The notes under the pieces: generated by a model
What the model saw: the letters and a program-made list of their open reading frames with translations, nothing else
Databases searched by the model: none
Told to the model about the DNA's origin: nothing
DNA from: Rhodospirillaceae bacterium
Lineage (GTDB): Bacteria > Pseudomonadota > Alphaproteobacteria > UBA8366
NCBI GenBank assembly: GCA_002711555.1
Contig: PARQ01000002.1
Location: 7,799-25,953 of the forward strand
Length of the DNA stretch: 18,155 nt
Direction: 5' to 3'
In this document: positions 8,237-15,693 of the stretch, one piece after another
Layout of the letters: the number at the start of each line of letters is the position of its first letter
Position numbering within the stretch: position 1 is the first letter of the stretch
Position numbers and translations under genes: made by a program

Positions 8237-9355
8237 TTAGTTTATTCGTGACTCGCAAATTGCTCGTAACGACTCCCATTCCGCGCCGGTTAAAGCTGGG
8301 ACATAATCATTCGTCGATTTTGGGCGGATTGCATCAATACGATCTTGCAAAGTTGGGTGAGAAGCAAAGTACTCAAAGATCCCAGTATTTTTTTTCATTC
8401 CCTCTGATTTTAACTTTTCGAAAAAAGTTACAAAACCGGCATTATCAATACTCGCCTTCGTTAATATGCTGGTAGCCAGGGAGTCTGCATCTGCTTCGTT
8501 CTTTCGTGAATACGATGAGGTTGCTAGTTGGAGTGCGATGCCAGATGCAAGATCTCCAGTGGCACCAGAAAATCCAGTGAGTGCACTTATAAGAATTGAC
8601 CATCCATGAGCATGTATCAGGGCTTTTGTTGGGTGGCGCTCTATTACATGTCCTATCTCATGGGCCAGCACACCGGCAACCTCTTCTGGAGTGTCGGCTT
8701 TTGTTATGAGCCCACTCAGTAATACCACGTTGCCGCCAGGAGCGGCAAAAGCATTGACAGTCTCGCTTTTCAATACTCGGACTTTAAGGCTGTATGGGGT
8801 GTCAATAGATTTCTCCAGACGATATGTTAGCTTTTTCAGGGCGGCAATACCTTTCGGATTAGTACAATAATGAGTCTCTGGCCCAAGTACTTCGGTCACT
8901 ATGCTTATTACTTGGTCTCCAAGTCCTTCTTCCCAATGCATTGGGATCATATCTGCCAATGGACCAGCAAGCCGGGGAAGTCCGTAGGTTGCAAAACCTA
9001 TTGTACAAGTGAGCAAAATTCCGACTGAGATCAAAAGGATCTTATTATTTATGGAGTGTGGCGGGCGTGTCAGGTTCCCTGCATTTTTGCGCAAAACTTC
9101 ACCGGCCGCTGGGTCTTCAATGGTGAGCCTTGCTCCTAGTATAGATCGATTAAGGATACGAATAGGACGATTATGACCAATTTCTTCTGCTAATCCGATG
9201 TCACACCACGCCCATTCGGCAGGTGGAACAGAACCCTTACCCTCAATTTGAATCCCGAACCCCGTCAAAATAATTTCAACGGGATATGCAGCGGCTGTAA
9301 CACCATCGTTATATTGGGCTTTGAACTGTGTCTTTTCAGTTATCTTAGAAAGCAT
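8237..9355 (-). CDS. M48-family membrane metalloprotease
   Basis: 372 residues. A zinc-dependent peptidase of the Ste24/HtpX/BepA clan: HEIGH at 232-236 supplies two zinc ligands and the catalytic Glu, and the third ligand is probably Glu287 in RKNEADADSL. NAFAAPGG (201-208) and the C-terminal SHPTLQDRI are typical of the family. A soluble N-terminal region of about 90 residues precedes one hydrophobic segment near 104-123, so the protease domain should lie across the inner membrane in the periplasm, or anchored in it. There is no lipobox or classical signal peptide at the N-terminus. The start lies 11 nt inside the upstream YjgN gene with no ribosome site of its own, indicating translational coupling and a joint function. 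The natural substrate is unknown. Confidence 0.92.
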   Translation of the reverse strand: MLSKITEKTQFKAQYNDGVTAAAYPVEIILTGFGIQIEGKGSVPPAEWAWCDIGLAEEIGHNRPIRILNRSILGARLTIEDPAAGEVLRKNAGNLTRPPHSINNKILLISVGILLTCTIGFATYGLPRLAGPLADMIPMHWEEGLGDQVISIVTEVLGPETHYCTNPKGIAALKKLTYRLEKSIDTPYSLKVRVLKSETVNAFAAPGGNVVLLSGLITKADTPEEVAGVLAHEIGHVIERHPTKALIHAHGWSILISALTGFSGATGDLASGIALQLATSSYSRKNEADADSLATSILTKASIDNAGFVTFFEKLKSEGMKKNTGIFEYFASHPTLQDRIDAIRPKSTNDYVPALTGAEWESLRAICESRIN

Positions 9356-10535
9356 CTATATTGAGCGCATCTGCAAGGCCTTCGCCCGATTTTGGTTTAA
9401 CCTGCTGGCTTTGAAACAATTTCTCGGGTGAAAAAGAGCCAGAAAGGCTCAGGCTGTTAAATATTTTAGTTAAGTGTCTATGCATTAAAATTATCGGCAT
9501 AAAAAGATAAAAAGCAGTAAAGATTATTATCGTATACGCTTGGCTTGCCAGCTCATTACTCATAAAAACGGCAACCATGAGTAGGACTAAACTGCCAAAA
9601 ATCATAAAGAAAAATAAAGGAAGATAGATTTGGATAATATTCCACGTTGTTAGGTTCGATAGAGCGGACATGTCTTCAAATTTTATTGAACTGCAAAAAT
9701 GGCGAATTGAAACTGCTTTATACCAAACTGTTGTGATGGGCAGCAAACAAAAGAAGATGAGTGGTAGCAACAGATAACGCAGAAATTCCAACGAATGAAT
9801 ATGCTGTATATCTTGAGAAAGGGATGCAAACACTGCTGAAACATGTGGTTCTACCGCGGTGTATATAAGCAGCGCCAAAATAATTGTGGTGCTCAAACAA
9901 ATTACCCACGCATGCATTAGAGTACGCACATTTGCGCCAAATTGGAAACTAATCCCACCAAAGGCCGCATTCTCTATTCGATATTTGAGAAGCTTCACTT
10001 GCATATAGGGGTAGGCTAAACCCAAAGACATAAACATCAACAACGTGCAGAGTGTCGCTTGATTTGCGTATGTCACAGAGGATCCTTTCAATTCGGAGCA
10101 AATACCCCGCCAGCTGGTTCGGCTTAATCGATACCGTTGGGCACGATAAACTGCGATGTGTGAAAGATAAAAAAACAAAAGCCCAAGGAAACCTTGTGCC
10201 AATACAGGTCCGTATGTAATCCCATAGCCTAAGAGAATTATCGGTAATAAAAAACTGCAAAATCCGATCGGAACCAAAATGCAAACTATGATAAGAAAGC
10301 CGACGAATAACTCCATGCCCGTGCCGCTGTATTCCAATGGTTGTCTCAAAAGAGACATGCGGCTCCATAAATAGCGCCGTATGTTTGTTTTGCCCCAAAA
10401 TCTATAAATGCCAAATGTGATTAGTGAGAGCATTGAATTAAGTAAAACGAGTGGTAAGAGCTCTCGGAGTCTTCCCTCATAGAAAAGGGCAGGATTTTGA
10501 TGCGATTCGTCTAGCCGGCTTGCTTCTTTTTTCAT
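9345..10535 (-). CDS. YjgN/DUF898-family multi-pass membrane protein
   Basis: 396 residues with a short charged N-terminus and about eight strongly hydrophobic segments (roughly 28-48, 78-108, 110-130, 160-180, 207-228, 250-275, 300-325, 335-352). The DUF898 signature is visible: FYEGRLRELLPLVLLNSMLSL, ITFGIYRFWGKTNIRRYLWSR and LEYSGTGMELFVGFL. Related motifs recur (ITFGIYRFWGKTNIRRY; SLGLAYPYMQVKLLKYR), suggesting an internal duplication. The function of the family is not established; it sits in the inner membrane. It is the first gene of a two-gene operon with an M48 protease, an arrangement I recognise from other proteobacteria. The ribosome site before ATG 10535 is weak. Confidence 0.9.
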   Translation of the reverse strand: MKKEASRLDESHQNPALFYEGRLRELLPLVLLNSMLSLITFGIYRFWGKTNIRRYLWSRMSLLRQPLEYSGTGMELFVGFLIIVCILVPIGFCSFLLPIILLGYGITYGPVLAQGFLGLLFFYLSHIAVYRAQRYRLSRTSWRGICSELKGSSVTYANQATLCTLLMFMSLGLAYPYMQVKLLKYRIENAAFGGISFQFGANVRTLMHAWVICLSTTIILALLIYTAVEPHVSAVFASLSQDIQHIHSLEFLRYLLLPLIFFCLLPITTVWYKAVSIRHFCSSIKFEDMSALSNLTTWNIIQIYLPLFFFMIFGSLVLLMVAVFMSNELASQAYTIIIFTAFYLFMPIILMHRHLTKIFNSLSLSGSFSPEKLFQSQQVKPKSGEGLADALNIDAF

Positions 10536-10644
10536 TTTTCTGACTTTGCTATGACTTTCTTGGAACCAAAATGAATTCTATTTTCGCAAGTATTTTAACT
10601 TCACGACTATACACTCATCTTCTGGCATTAGAAATTTGCATTAG

Positions 10645-10661
10645 ACGGTTCCCACGGTTCC
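10645..10661 (+). repeat. Tandem ACGGTTCC direct repeat upstream of acuI
   Basis: ACGGTTCC occurs at 10645-10652 and again at 10654-10661, a 9-bp period. It overlaps where the -35 region of the putative acuI promoter should be, so it might bind a regulator. The repeat is short and may be accidental. Confidence 0.3.
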
Positions 10662-10666
10662 GCAAA

Positions 10667-10672
10667 TATAAT
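10667..10672 (+). promoter_or_regulatory. Candidate -10 box for acuI
   Basis: A perfect TATAAT lies 46 bases before the acuI start, leaving a leader of about 40 nt. No matching TTGACA-type -35 is present at 16-18 nt; the ACGGTTCC repeat occupies that place, which would fit an activator-dependent promoter. Confidence 0.4.
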
Positions 10673-10718
10673 TTCTAGAGTACCTTCGCTTAACCCTGAG
10701 CTTATAGGAGCTACCAAT

Positions 10719-11717
10719 ATGTCCAATGAAACATTTCCAGCACTGTTGTTGAAAGAGAAAAATGGCGAAGTTGTTAATGAAATAACTGACCTATCTATAA
10801 ACGACCTGCCAGAAGGCGAGGTTACGGTCAAAGTTGAGTATTCTACCGTTAACTACAAAGATGGCATGGTAGTGAATGGTCTTGGTCGCTTGGTCCGGCA
10901 TTACCCGCATGTGCCCGGTATTGACTTTGCTGGCATTGTCGAGATCTCAAATGACGATCGTTATAAGGCTGGAGACAAAGTTGTTCTGACTGGCTGGCAT
11001 GTTGGAGAGCGTTATTGGGGTGGATATTCTGCGAAAGTCAATATTAAAGCAGACTGGCTTGTACCATTACCAAAAAATTTATCAACAAAACATGCGATGG
11101 CAATCGGCACTGCCGGTTTCACTTCTATGTTGTGCATTTTGACTCTTGAGAAGCAGGGCCTCAGGACTGGTAACGGACCCGTTTTGGTAACTGGCGCTTC
11201 AGGTGGTGTTGGCTCAATTGCAATCGCTATACTCTCTAATCTCGGTTACGAGGTTTGCGCCTCTACAGGTAAAAATAATGAACATGAGTTTTTAAAGTCC
11301 ATAGGTGCCTCAGAGATATTTCCACGAGAAGATTTTGCTGGTCCCGCTAAAGCACCGCTCAATAGTGAACGTTGGGCGGGTGCTGTGGATACGGTTGGCG
11401 CAAATACACTGGCTAATGTACTGTCTCAAATGAAATATGGCTGTTCTGTTGCTGCCTGCGGCCTTGCAGGTGGCTCCAAATTAGATACAACGGTCATTCC
11501 ATTTTTATTACGGGGTGTTAATCTGTTGGGTATTGATTCTGTGGTCCAGCCACATGACGCGCGCCGCGCGGCGTGGAAGCGTATTTCAAGCGATCTTCCT
11601 CTGAAACGGCTTGATTCCTTGACACAGACAATTTCGCTAAGAGATGTGCCGAAAGCGGCAACAGATATCTTAAATGGCAGTGTAAGAGGACGATTGATTA
11701 TTGATTTTTCGATTTAA
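10719..11717 (+). CDS. acuI: Acrylyl-CoA reductase-type MDR oxidoreductase (AcuI/YhdH family)
   Basis: 332 residues; a zinc-free medium-chain dehydrogenase/reductase. NYKDGMVVNGLGR near 45-57, HVPGIDFAG, the Rossmann glycine motif GASGGVG at 159-165 and RGVNLLGIDSV near the C-terminus are characteristic of YhdH/AcuI proteins. These reduce acrylyl-CoA to propionyl-CoA with NADPH, a step in dimethylsulfoniopropionate and 3-hydroxypropionate degradation and in acrylate detoxification. The ATG at 10719 has an AGGAG ribosome site eight or nine bases upstream. No ddd or acuR gene is beside it, so a link to DMSP is only possible, and general quinone-oxidoreductase-like use cannot be excluded. It ends tail-to-tail with the hydroxyacid dehydrogenase, overlapping by 4 nt. 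Confidence 0.9.
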   Translation: MSNETFPALLLKEKNGEVVNEITDLSINDLPEGEVTVKVEYSTVNYKDGMVVNGLGRLVRHYPHVPGIDFAGIVEISNDDRYKAGDKVVLTGWHVGERYWGGYSAKVNIKADWLVPLPKNLSTKHAMAIGTAGFTSMLCILTLEKQGLRTGNGPVLVTGASGGVGSIAIAILSNLGYEVCASTGKNNEHEFLKSIGASEIFPREDFAGPAKAPLNSERWAGAVDTVGANTLANVLSQMKYGCSVAACGLAGGSKLDTTVIPFLLRGVNLLGIDSVVQPHDARRAAWKRISSDLPLKRLDSLTQTISLRDVPKAATDILNGSVRGRLIIDFSI

Positions 11718-12670
11718 TCCGGTGCCGCTAAAACCCTGATCGGCTTGCCATCAAGAAACTGCATTATGTTCTCGACAACGTCTGCATAGTGTTTTTCATG
11801 ATTTTCAGTTGTTACATAGCCGATATGAGGAGTGAGGATCACATTTTCAAGATTTCTAAACCTATCTGTGGCTGCGAGCGGCTCAGACATGTAAACATCC
11901 AGTCCTGCTCCTGCGATTTGATTAGTCTTGAGGGCTAGATACAAAGCATCTTGGTCAATGATTGGGGCGCGTGAGGTGTTAACTATGTAAGCACTCCTTT
12001 TCATCGCCCCAAGCTCTGTGGTGCCAATCATACCGCGGCTGCGTTCACTCATGCCGTAATGGATAGTAACAATATCGGCCTGAGCAAATAGCTGTTCTTT
12101 AGAAACTTTTACAACGCCGGTTTCATGCGCGCGTTCATCAGTTAAATTTTGGCTCCACGCCTCTACGTTCATATCAAAGGCAATTCCAACTTTTGCCATC
12201 CGCGCACCCAAATTACCTAGCCCTACGATACCAAGTGTTTTATTGGCAAGATTAAAGCCTGGCTTAGTCTGCCATCCGCCTTTTCGCATGGATTCGTGCT
12301 GTCCGGGAATATCTCGTATCAAACTTATAATCAGCCCCCAAGCAAGTTCTGATGTTGGGGACCCAACTCCTCCTGTACAACATACGGTGATACCGTATTC
12401 TGCGGCGGCTTCTAGATCGAAAGATTTATTTCGGCCTCCGGTGGTAATTAATAGTTGAAGATTTGGAAGTTGTTTTAGTGTGGAGCGCGGAAAGGGAGTG
12501 CGTTCACGCATTCCAACAATAATTTCAAAATCATGAAGAGCTTCTATTACATTTTGCTCATTTTGTAGATATTGGTTGAATACAGAAATCTCCGCTCTTT
12601 TATTTACTTTTGACCAATCGGCAAATTCTAAAACCTTATTAAAGTAATCGTCGAGGATAGCAACGCGCAT
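11714..12670 (-). CDS. D-2-hydroxyacid dehydrogenase family protein (NAD(P)-dependent)
   Basis: 318 residues. Interconverts a 2-hydroxyacid and 2-ketoacid using NAD(P)H. The Rossmann motif GLGNLG is at 150-155 (family form GxGxxG). The catalytic triad is complete: Arg234 in NTSRAP, Glu263 in GLDVYMSEP and His282 in TPHIG. The N-terminal part (MRVAILDDYF...) matches stand-alone members often annotated as glycerate, formate or phosphoglycerate dehydrogenase-like; there is no ACT domain, so it is not a full SerA. Substrate not predictable. A weak AAGG ribosome site precedes the ATG. The stop overlaps that of acuI by 4 nt on the opposite strand, with no terminator between them. Confidence 0.92.
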   Translation of the reverse strand: MRVAILDDYFNKVLEFADWSKVNKRAEISVFNQYLQNEQNVIEALHDFEIIVGMRERTPFPRSTLKQLPNLQLLITTGGRNKSFDLEAAAEYGITVCCTGGVGSPTSELAWGLIISLIRDIPGQHESMRKGGWQTKPGFNLANKTLGIVGLGNLGARMAKVGIAFDMNVEAWSQNLTDERAHETGVVKVSKEQLFAQADIVTIHYGMSERSRGMIGTTELGAMKRSAYIVNTSRAPIIDQDALYLALKTNQIAGAGLDVYMSEPLAATDRFRNLENVILTPHIGYVTTENHEKHYADVVENIMQFLDGKPIRVLAAPD

Positions 12671-12770
12671 TTTAGTTTTGCCTTAAAAAATTTTTGTCAA
12701 TGAATTCAATGAAAAAGATTGGGCTATAAAGGTATGACTACAAATGCTATCGATTAACATTTGACGTCGA

Positions 12771-13337
12771 TCAAGCAATTATATCTAAAAAAGAGCCGCG
12801 TGGTGGCGCCCCGGAATTACCCGTAGTGGTTTTGCCATCAGGCAAAGTGATCTCAGCGTTGCTATTAGAGCGATTGTTGTTACCGCTAGCGTCTAAAACT
12901 GGTTGCTTGCCAACTGTATTAATTTCAGCGGTTCCAGTTGATGAATTTTGTTTACTGCCCTCTGAAGCGTCGGCGCCTTGAACGGAACCTACTCCACTGT
13001 TTGCAATCTCGGAGGTGTTCTGTTGTTCTAGACCATCTTGGCCCACTTCTTGAAGCGACATAAGAGATTCGGCTGCTGCTCTCCTAGACTGCATTGCGAT
13101 CAATGCACCTGTGTCCGCTGTCTCGATTGCGCGCCGTTCCTCCCCCTGAACTGTGCGAAGCCCGGTATCTCTCGCTGGATCACTATATTTTGCAGTGACT
13201 CGAATGCCATCGAAGTTTTGCCGGCTTTGTGCATTCTCAACCTGGTCTCTGGCGCGTTGATTATTACTATCGCGAACGACAGTATTGACCCCGCTCCCAG
13301 AGTTAGATGAATTTTGTACAGCGCCTACGTCTACCAT
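12771..13337 (-). CDS. Hypothetical Asn/Ser/Gln-rich protein, probably disordered
   Basis: 188 residues, not recognised. It is rich in Asn, Ser, Gln, Gly and Ala, has no Cys, His or Trp, only one Tyr, and no signal peptide or membrane segment. A central part (about residues 65-100, EERRAIETADTGALIAMQ and RRAAAESLMSLQEV) looks helical; flanking parts look disordered. The extreme C-terminus PPRGSFLDIIA is unlike the rest and resembles a short terminal motif (RGS-hydrophobic-Asp) that I have the impression recurs in small alphaproteobacterial proteins. The frame is long for such AT-moderate DNA and codon use looks like its neighbours, so I take it as real. The ATG at 13337 lacks an obvious ribosome site. 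It stands alone between two oppositely organised metabolic genes. Confidence 0.7.
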   Translation of the reverse strand: MVDVGAVQNSSNSGSGVNTVVRDSNNQRARDQVENAQSRQNFDGIRVTAKYSDPARDTGLRTVQGEERRAIETADTGALIAMQSRRAAAESLMSLQEVGQDGLEQQNTSEIANSGVGSVQGADASEGSKQNSSTGTAEINTVGKQPVLDASGNNNRSNSNAEITLPDGKTTTGNSGAPPRGSFLDIIA

Positions 13338-13400
13338 GAACGCAAAATGGGGTATTTTAGGAAAATTTTCAAGCTTCTTAATTTTGATCTAAAGATATAC

Positions 13401-13406
13401 AGTCAA
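13401..13406 (-). promoter_or_regulatory. Possible -35 box for the Asn/Ser/Gln-rich gene
   Basis: Minus-strand TTGACT lies 64-69 bases upstream of the ATG at 13337. The hexamer 17 bases further on is AATTAA, a poor -10, so support is slight. Confidence 0.2.
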
Positions 13407-13430
13407 TAAAGATTTTGGTTCGTTACAAAA

Positions 13431-13548
13431 AAATCAATATAAATTAATTATAAATGTAAATTTTTAAGTAAATATTTAGATTTATTTTGAATTTATAAGT
13501 TAAATATAAAAATATTACTTATTTTTATGAAAAATATAAAGAATAAAA
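13431..13548. other. Extremely AT-rich intergenic island
   Basis: By hand count only about 8 of the 110 bases at 13441-13550 are G or C. It consists of short A and T runs without a clear tandem unit. It separates the 3' end of the DMT transporter from the upstream region of the Asn/Ser/Gln-rich gene, so it may act as a promoter UP element, a nucleoid-protein site or a T-rich transcription end for the transporter. No gene seen. Confidence 0.6.
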
Positions 13549-14415
13549 TTAATTATCATCACTTTTCTTTTCGATTGCTACGTATGTAGCGCTAGCAAAT
13601 ATCATGGTTGCACCGAACCAAACGTATGCATCAGGCACCTCGTTAAACATGACGTAACCGAGAAACGCAGTCCAAATCAACCTCATGAAGTCCAATGGCA
13701 TTACCGTCTGTGCATCTGCCCTTCCAAGTGCTTCCGTAAGTGTGTACTGACCTAGGGTTCCTGAAGTAGCGATGACGAAAAGATAGATGAATTGGGAGAT
13801 GGATGGGGTTTGCCAAAAAATTAACGCTGTTGGAAGCGACATAATTGCTAAAAACAGAGCCATATAAGCAGTAATGGTCATACTGCTTTCAGTTCGCGCT
13901 AATAATTTTATTATGATTAATGTGCCGCTCCATATAAATGCCGAAATTATTATCCATAATGAACCGACATCAGTAAAACCAAAGCCAGGCCTCAGTATAA
14001 TCAAAGCGCCTACGAAGCCGATACCCATGGCTAAAAGCTTTGTAAAGCTAACGCGTTCTTTGAGACATAAAACTGCCAGCATAACAGCGAACAAAGGGGC
14101 AGTGAATGCGAGGGCTGTAGCCTCCGCGAGCGGCGTAAGACTTAAGCCAACATAAAAAAAGGCCATAGCCATTACATTCAACCCTGCACGTATACCATGA
14201 AGACCGAGGCGAGCAGTGCGGAAAGTTTTAAGCCCATTCCTTAACAAGAACGGTGAGAGCGCCAGTAAGCCAAACGCATTACGAAAGAAAACAACCACCA
14301 GCGGCTCAAGCTCCTGGGTTATGTCACGTATGCTGGCATTCATTATCGCAAAGCTTATGGTCGAGACCAGCATCAGGAAGGAGGCATGAAATTTAAGGTT
14401 GGGGCGACAAGCCAT
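13549..14415 (-). CDS. EamA-domain DMT-superfamily transporter
   Basis: 288 residues with about ten hydrophobic segments arranged as two EamA repeats (about 8-135 and 150-280). The first begins ASFLMLVSTISFAIMNASIR and includes FFRNAFGLLALSPF; glycine- and proline-bearing helices near LTPLAEATALAFTAPLFAVML mark the end of the first repeat, and the second has the parallel TLTEALGRADAQTVMPLDFMRLIW. Members export amino acids, nucleotides or other metabolites, or import carboxylates, at the inner membrane; substrate unknown. It is divergent from the TauD-family dioxygenase, so they may share regulation, but that is inference. Stop codon TAA lies at the edge of an AT-rich island. Confidence 0.92.
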   Translation of the reverse strand: MACRPNLKFHASFLMLVSTISFAIMNASIRDITQELEPLVVVFFRNAFGLLALSPFLLRNGLKTFRTARLGLHGIRAGLNVMAMAFFYVGLSLTPLAEATALAFTAPLFAVMLAVLCLKERVSFTKLLAMGIGFVGALIILRPGFGFTDVGSLWIIISAFIWSGTLIIIKLLARTESSMTITAYMALFLAIMSLPTALIFWQTPSISQFIYLFVIATSGTLGQYTLTEALGRADAQTVMPLDFMRLIWTAFLGYVMFNEVPDAYVWFGATMIFASATYVAIEKKSDDN

Positions 14416-14728
14416 GAGTGTCCGTACAAATGAATTTTGAAAAGTCTAAATTATTCTTCAGATTTGCTCTTTCATCCGATGGCATACCAAAACTAAAAAA
14501 AGAAAATGGGAGTGATTGACCTTATACCGGGGATGTTGGATATGTTACGGTTTGAGGGTGACAATAGTTGCAGAAATCCCGGTTTCTATTGACATTAAAT
14601 TTAATTTTTGGTGAAAAAATTGCTAGTTTTGGTCCAGAGGCCCTGTCTCTTTCTATAATAGCATATCTAAACGTCAATGCAGAGCCGATTTCTTCAAGTC
14701 ATCTGTGGAATTTAAAAGGAATATACAA
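14416..14728. other. Divergent intergenic region between the DMT transporter and the dioxygenase
   Basis: About 313 bases without a supported gene. It should hold the promoters of both flanking genes. Plus-strand candidates are TTGACA at 14589-14594 (no good -10 partner) and TATAAT at 14654-14659 (best -35 TTGGTC at 14629, spacing 19), neither convincing. An open frame of 66 codons at 14568-14768 runs into the dioxygenase in another frame and looks spurious. Confidence 0.4.
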
Positions 14729-15577
14729 ATGGTCGCAGTGCAAACTAATGATTACAAAAAAATTATAGCTAAGCCATTTGCCCCTAACTTAGGTGCGGAA
14801 ATTTACGAAGTTGACCTAAGTAAGCCGATTTCAGACGAGCAATTTGAAGAAATCCACCATGCATTCTTACAATATCAGGTTTTATTTTTTAAAGACCAAA
14901 GCGTCATACCACCAGAAATACATGTCGAGTTTGGCAAAAGGTTTGGTGAGCTTCATACACATCCTGCGGCGCCCACGATGGAGGGGTATCCAGAAGTTTT
15001 TGAGATACATGCAACAAAAAACTCAAAAATTGCTAACGGTGAATTCTGGCACTCGGACGTTTCTTGCGATGAGGAGCCTCCTTTAGGCACTATGCTGCAG
15101 ATTCATATTTTGCCTGATTGTGGCGGTGATACCATGTTTAACAATATGTATTCGGCATACGAGGCTTTGTCCGATCCGATAAAAAATATGATAGGGGATC
15201 TAACAGCATTACACAGTTCAGAACATATTTATAAGGGGCGATATGCAGACAGAGGCCAAAAAGACACCGACATAGACTGTCCGGAAGCTATACATCCAAT
15301 TGTAAGAACTCATCCCGAAACGGGGAAAAAGGGGCTCTTTGTTAACCGGACCTTTACAACTCGAATCAACGAATTATCTGACGACGAAAGTAATATTTTG
15401 TTAGAATTATTATTTCAGCAAGGCGAGCATATTAATCATCAAATCAGATTTCGATGGTCCAAAAATGATATGGCTTTTTGGGATAATCGTTGTTGCATGC
15501 ATCGCGCTATTTGGGACTATTGGCCGGAAGAAAGAAAAGGTCGAAGGGTTACTATTAAAGGTGAGAAACCAGCATAA
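14729..15577 (+). CDS. TauD/TfdA-family Fe(II)/2-oxoglutarate-dependent dioxygenase
   Basis: 282 residues from ATG 14729, which has AAAGGA ribosome-site spacing of about seven bases; the frame also opens at GTG 14705, but the eight extra residues overlap the ribosome site. The family couples 2-oxoglutarate decarboxylation to hydroxylation of substrates such as taurine, alkyl sulfates or aryloxyacids. Iron ligands are His108 and Asp110 in EFWHSDVS and His258 in CCMHRA; the 2-oxoglutarate-binding Arg is probably in GRRVTI near 272-273. The N-terminal FAPNLGAEIYEVDLSKPIS is the typical family start. Substrate not determinable: no sulfonate transporter or tfd gene is alongside; the divergent DMT transporter is the only obvious partner. 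Confidence 0.93.
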   Translation: MVAVQTNDYKKIIAKPFAPNLGAEIYEVDLSKPISDEQFEEIHHAFLQYQVLFFKDQSVIPPEIHVEFGKRFGELHTHPAAPTMEGYPEVFEIHATKNSKIANGEFWHSDVSCDEEPPLGTMLQIHILPDCGGDTMFNNMYSAYEALSDPIKNMIGDLTALHSSEHIYKGRYADRGQKDTDIDCPEAIHPIVRTHPETGKKGLFVNRTFTTRINELSDDESNILLELLFQQGEHINHQIRFRWSKNDMAFWDNRCCMHRAIWDYWPEERKGRRVTIKGEKPA

Positions 15578-15614
15578 TCTCTATTGACCGCACACTCACC
15601 AATTTAAGGACAAA

Positions 15615-15686
15615 ATGAATACGCCTGGTGATCTTATGAGCTTACTTTTTATCGTGCGTGTCTTATTTTGGGAAAATACCCATTAA
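15615..15686 (+). CDS. Possible 23-codon small ORF before the terminator
   Basis: An ATG at 15615 has an AAGGA ribosome site five bases upstream and opens a frame of 23 codons (MNTPGDLMSLLFIVRVLFWE, then NTH) ending in TAA, eight bases before the hairpin. The middle is hydrophobic. It would be cotranscribed with the dioxygenase gene 37 bases upstream. It is too short to judge by composition and may be chance. Confidence 0.2.
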   Translation: MNTPGDLMSLLFIVRVLFWENTH

Positions 15687-15693
15687 AGGTAAT

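Noticed and set aside
9949..10398. 149-codon minus-strand open frame
   Set aside because: Another frame of the same strand within the YjgN gene; the YjgN frame has clear family motifs and this one has none.
12690..12770. Terminator after the Asn/Ser/Gln-rich gene
   Set aside because: Only a 6-bp CAAATG/CATTTG stem with an 11-nt loop and no following T run on the minus strand.
14705..14728. GTG start giving eight extra residues on the dioxygenase
   Set aside because: The AAAGGA ribosome site for ATG 14729 lies inside this extension, and homologues usually begin near the later Met.
14568..14768. 66-codon plus-strand open frame before the dioxygenase
   Set aside because: Overlaps the dioxygenase start in another frame, no recognisable domain and no ribosome site.
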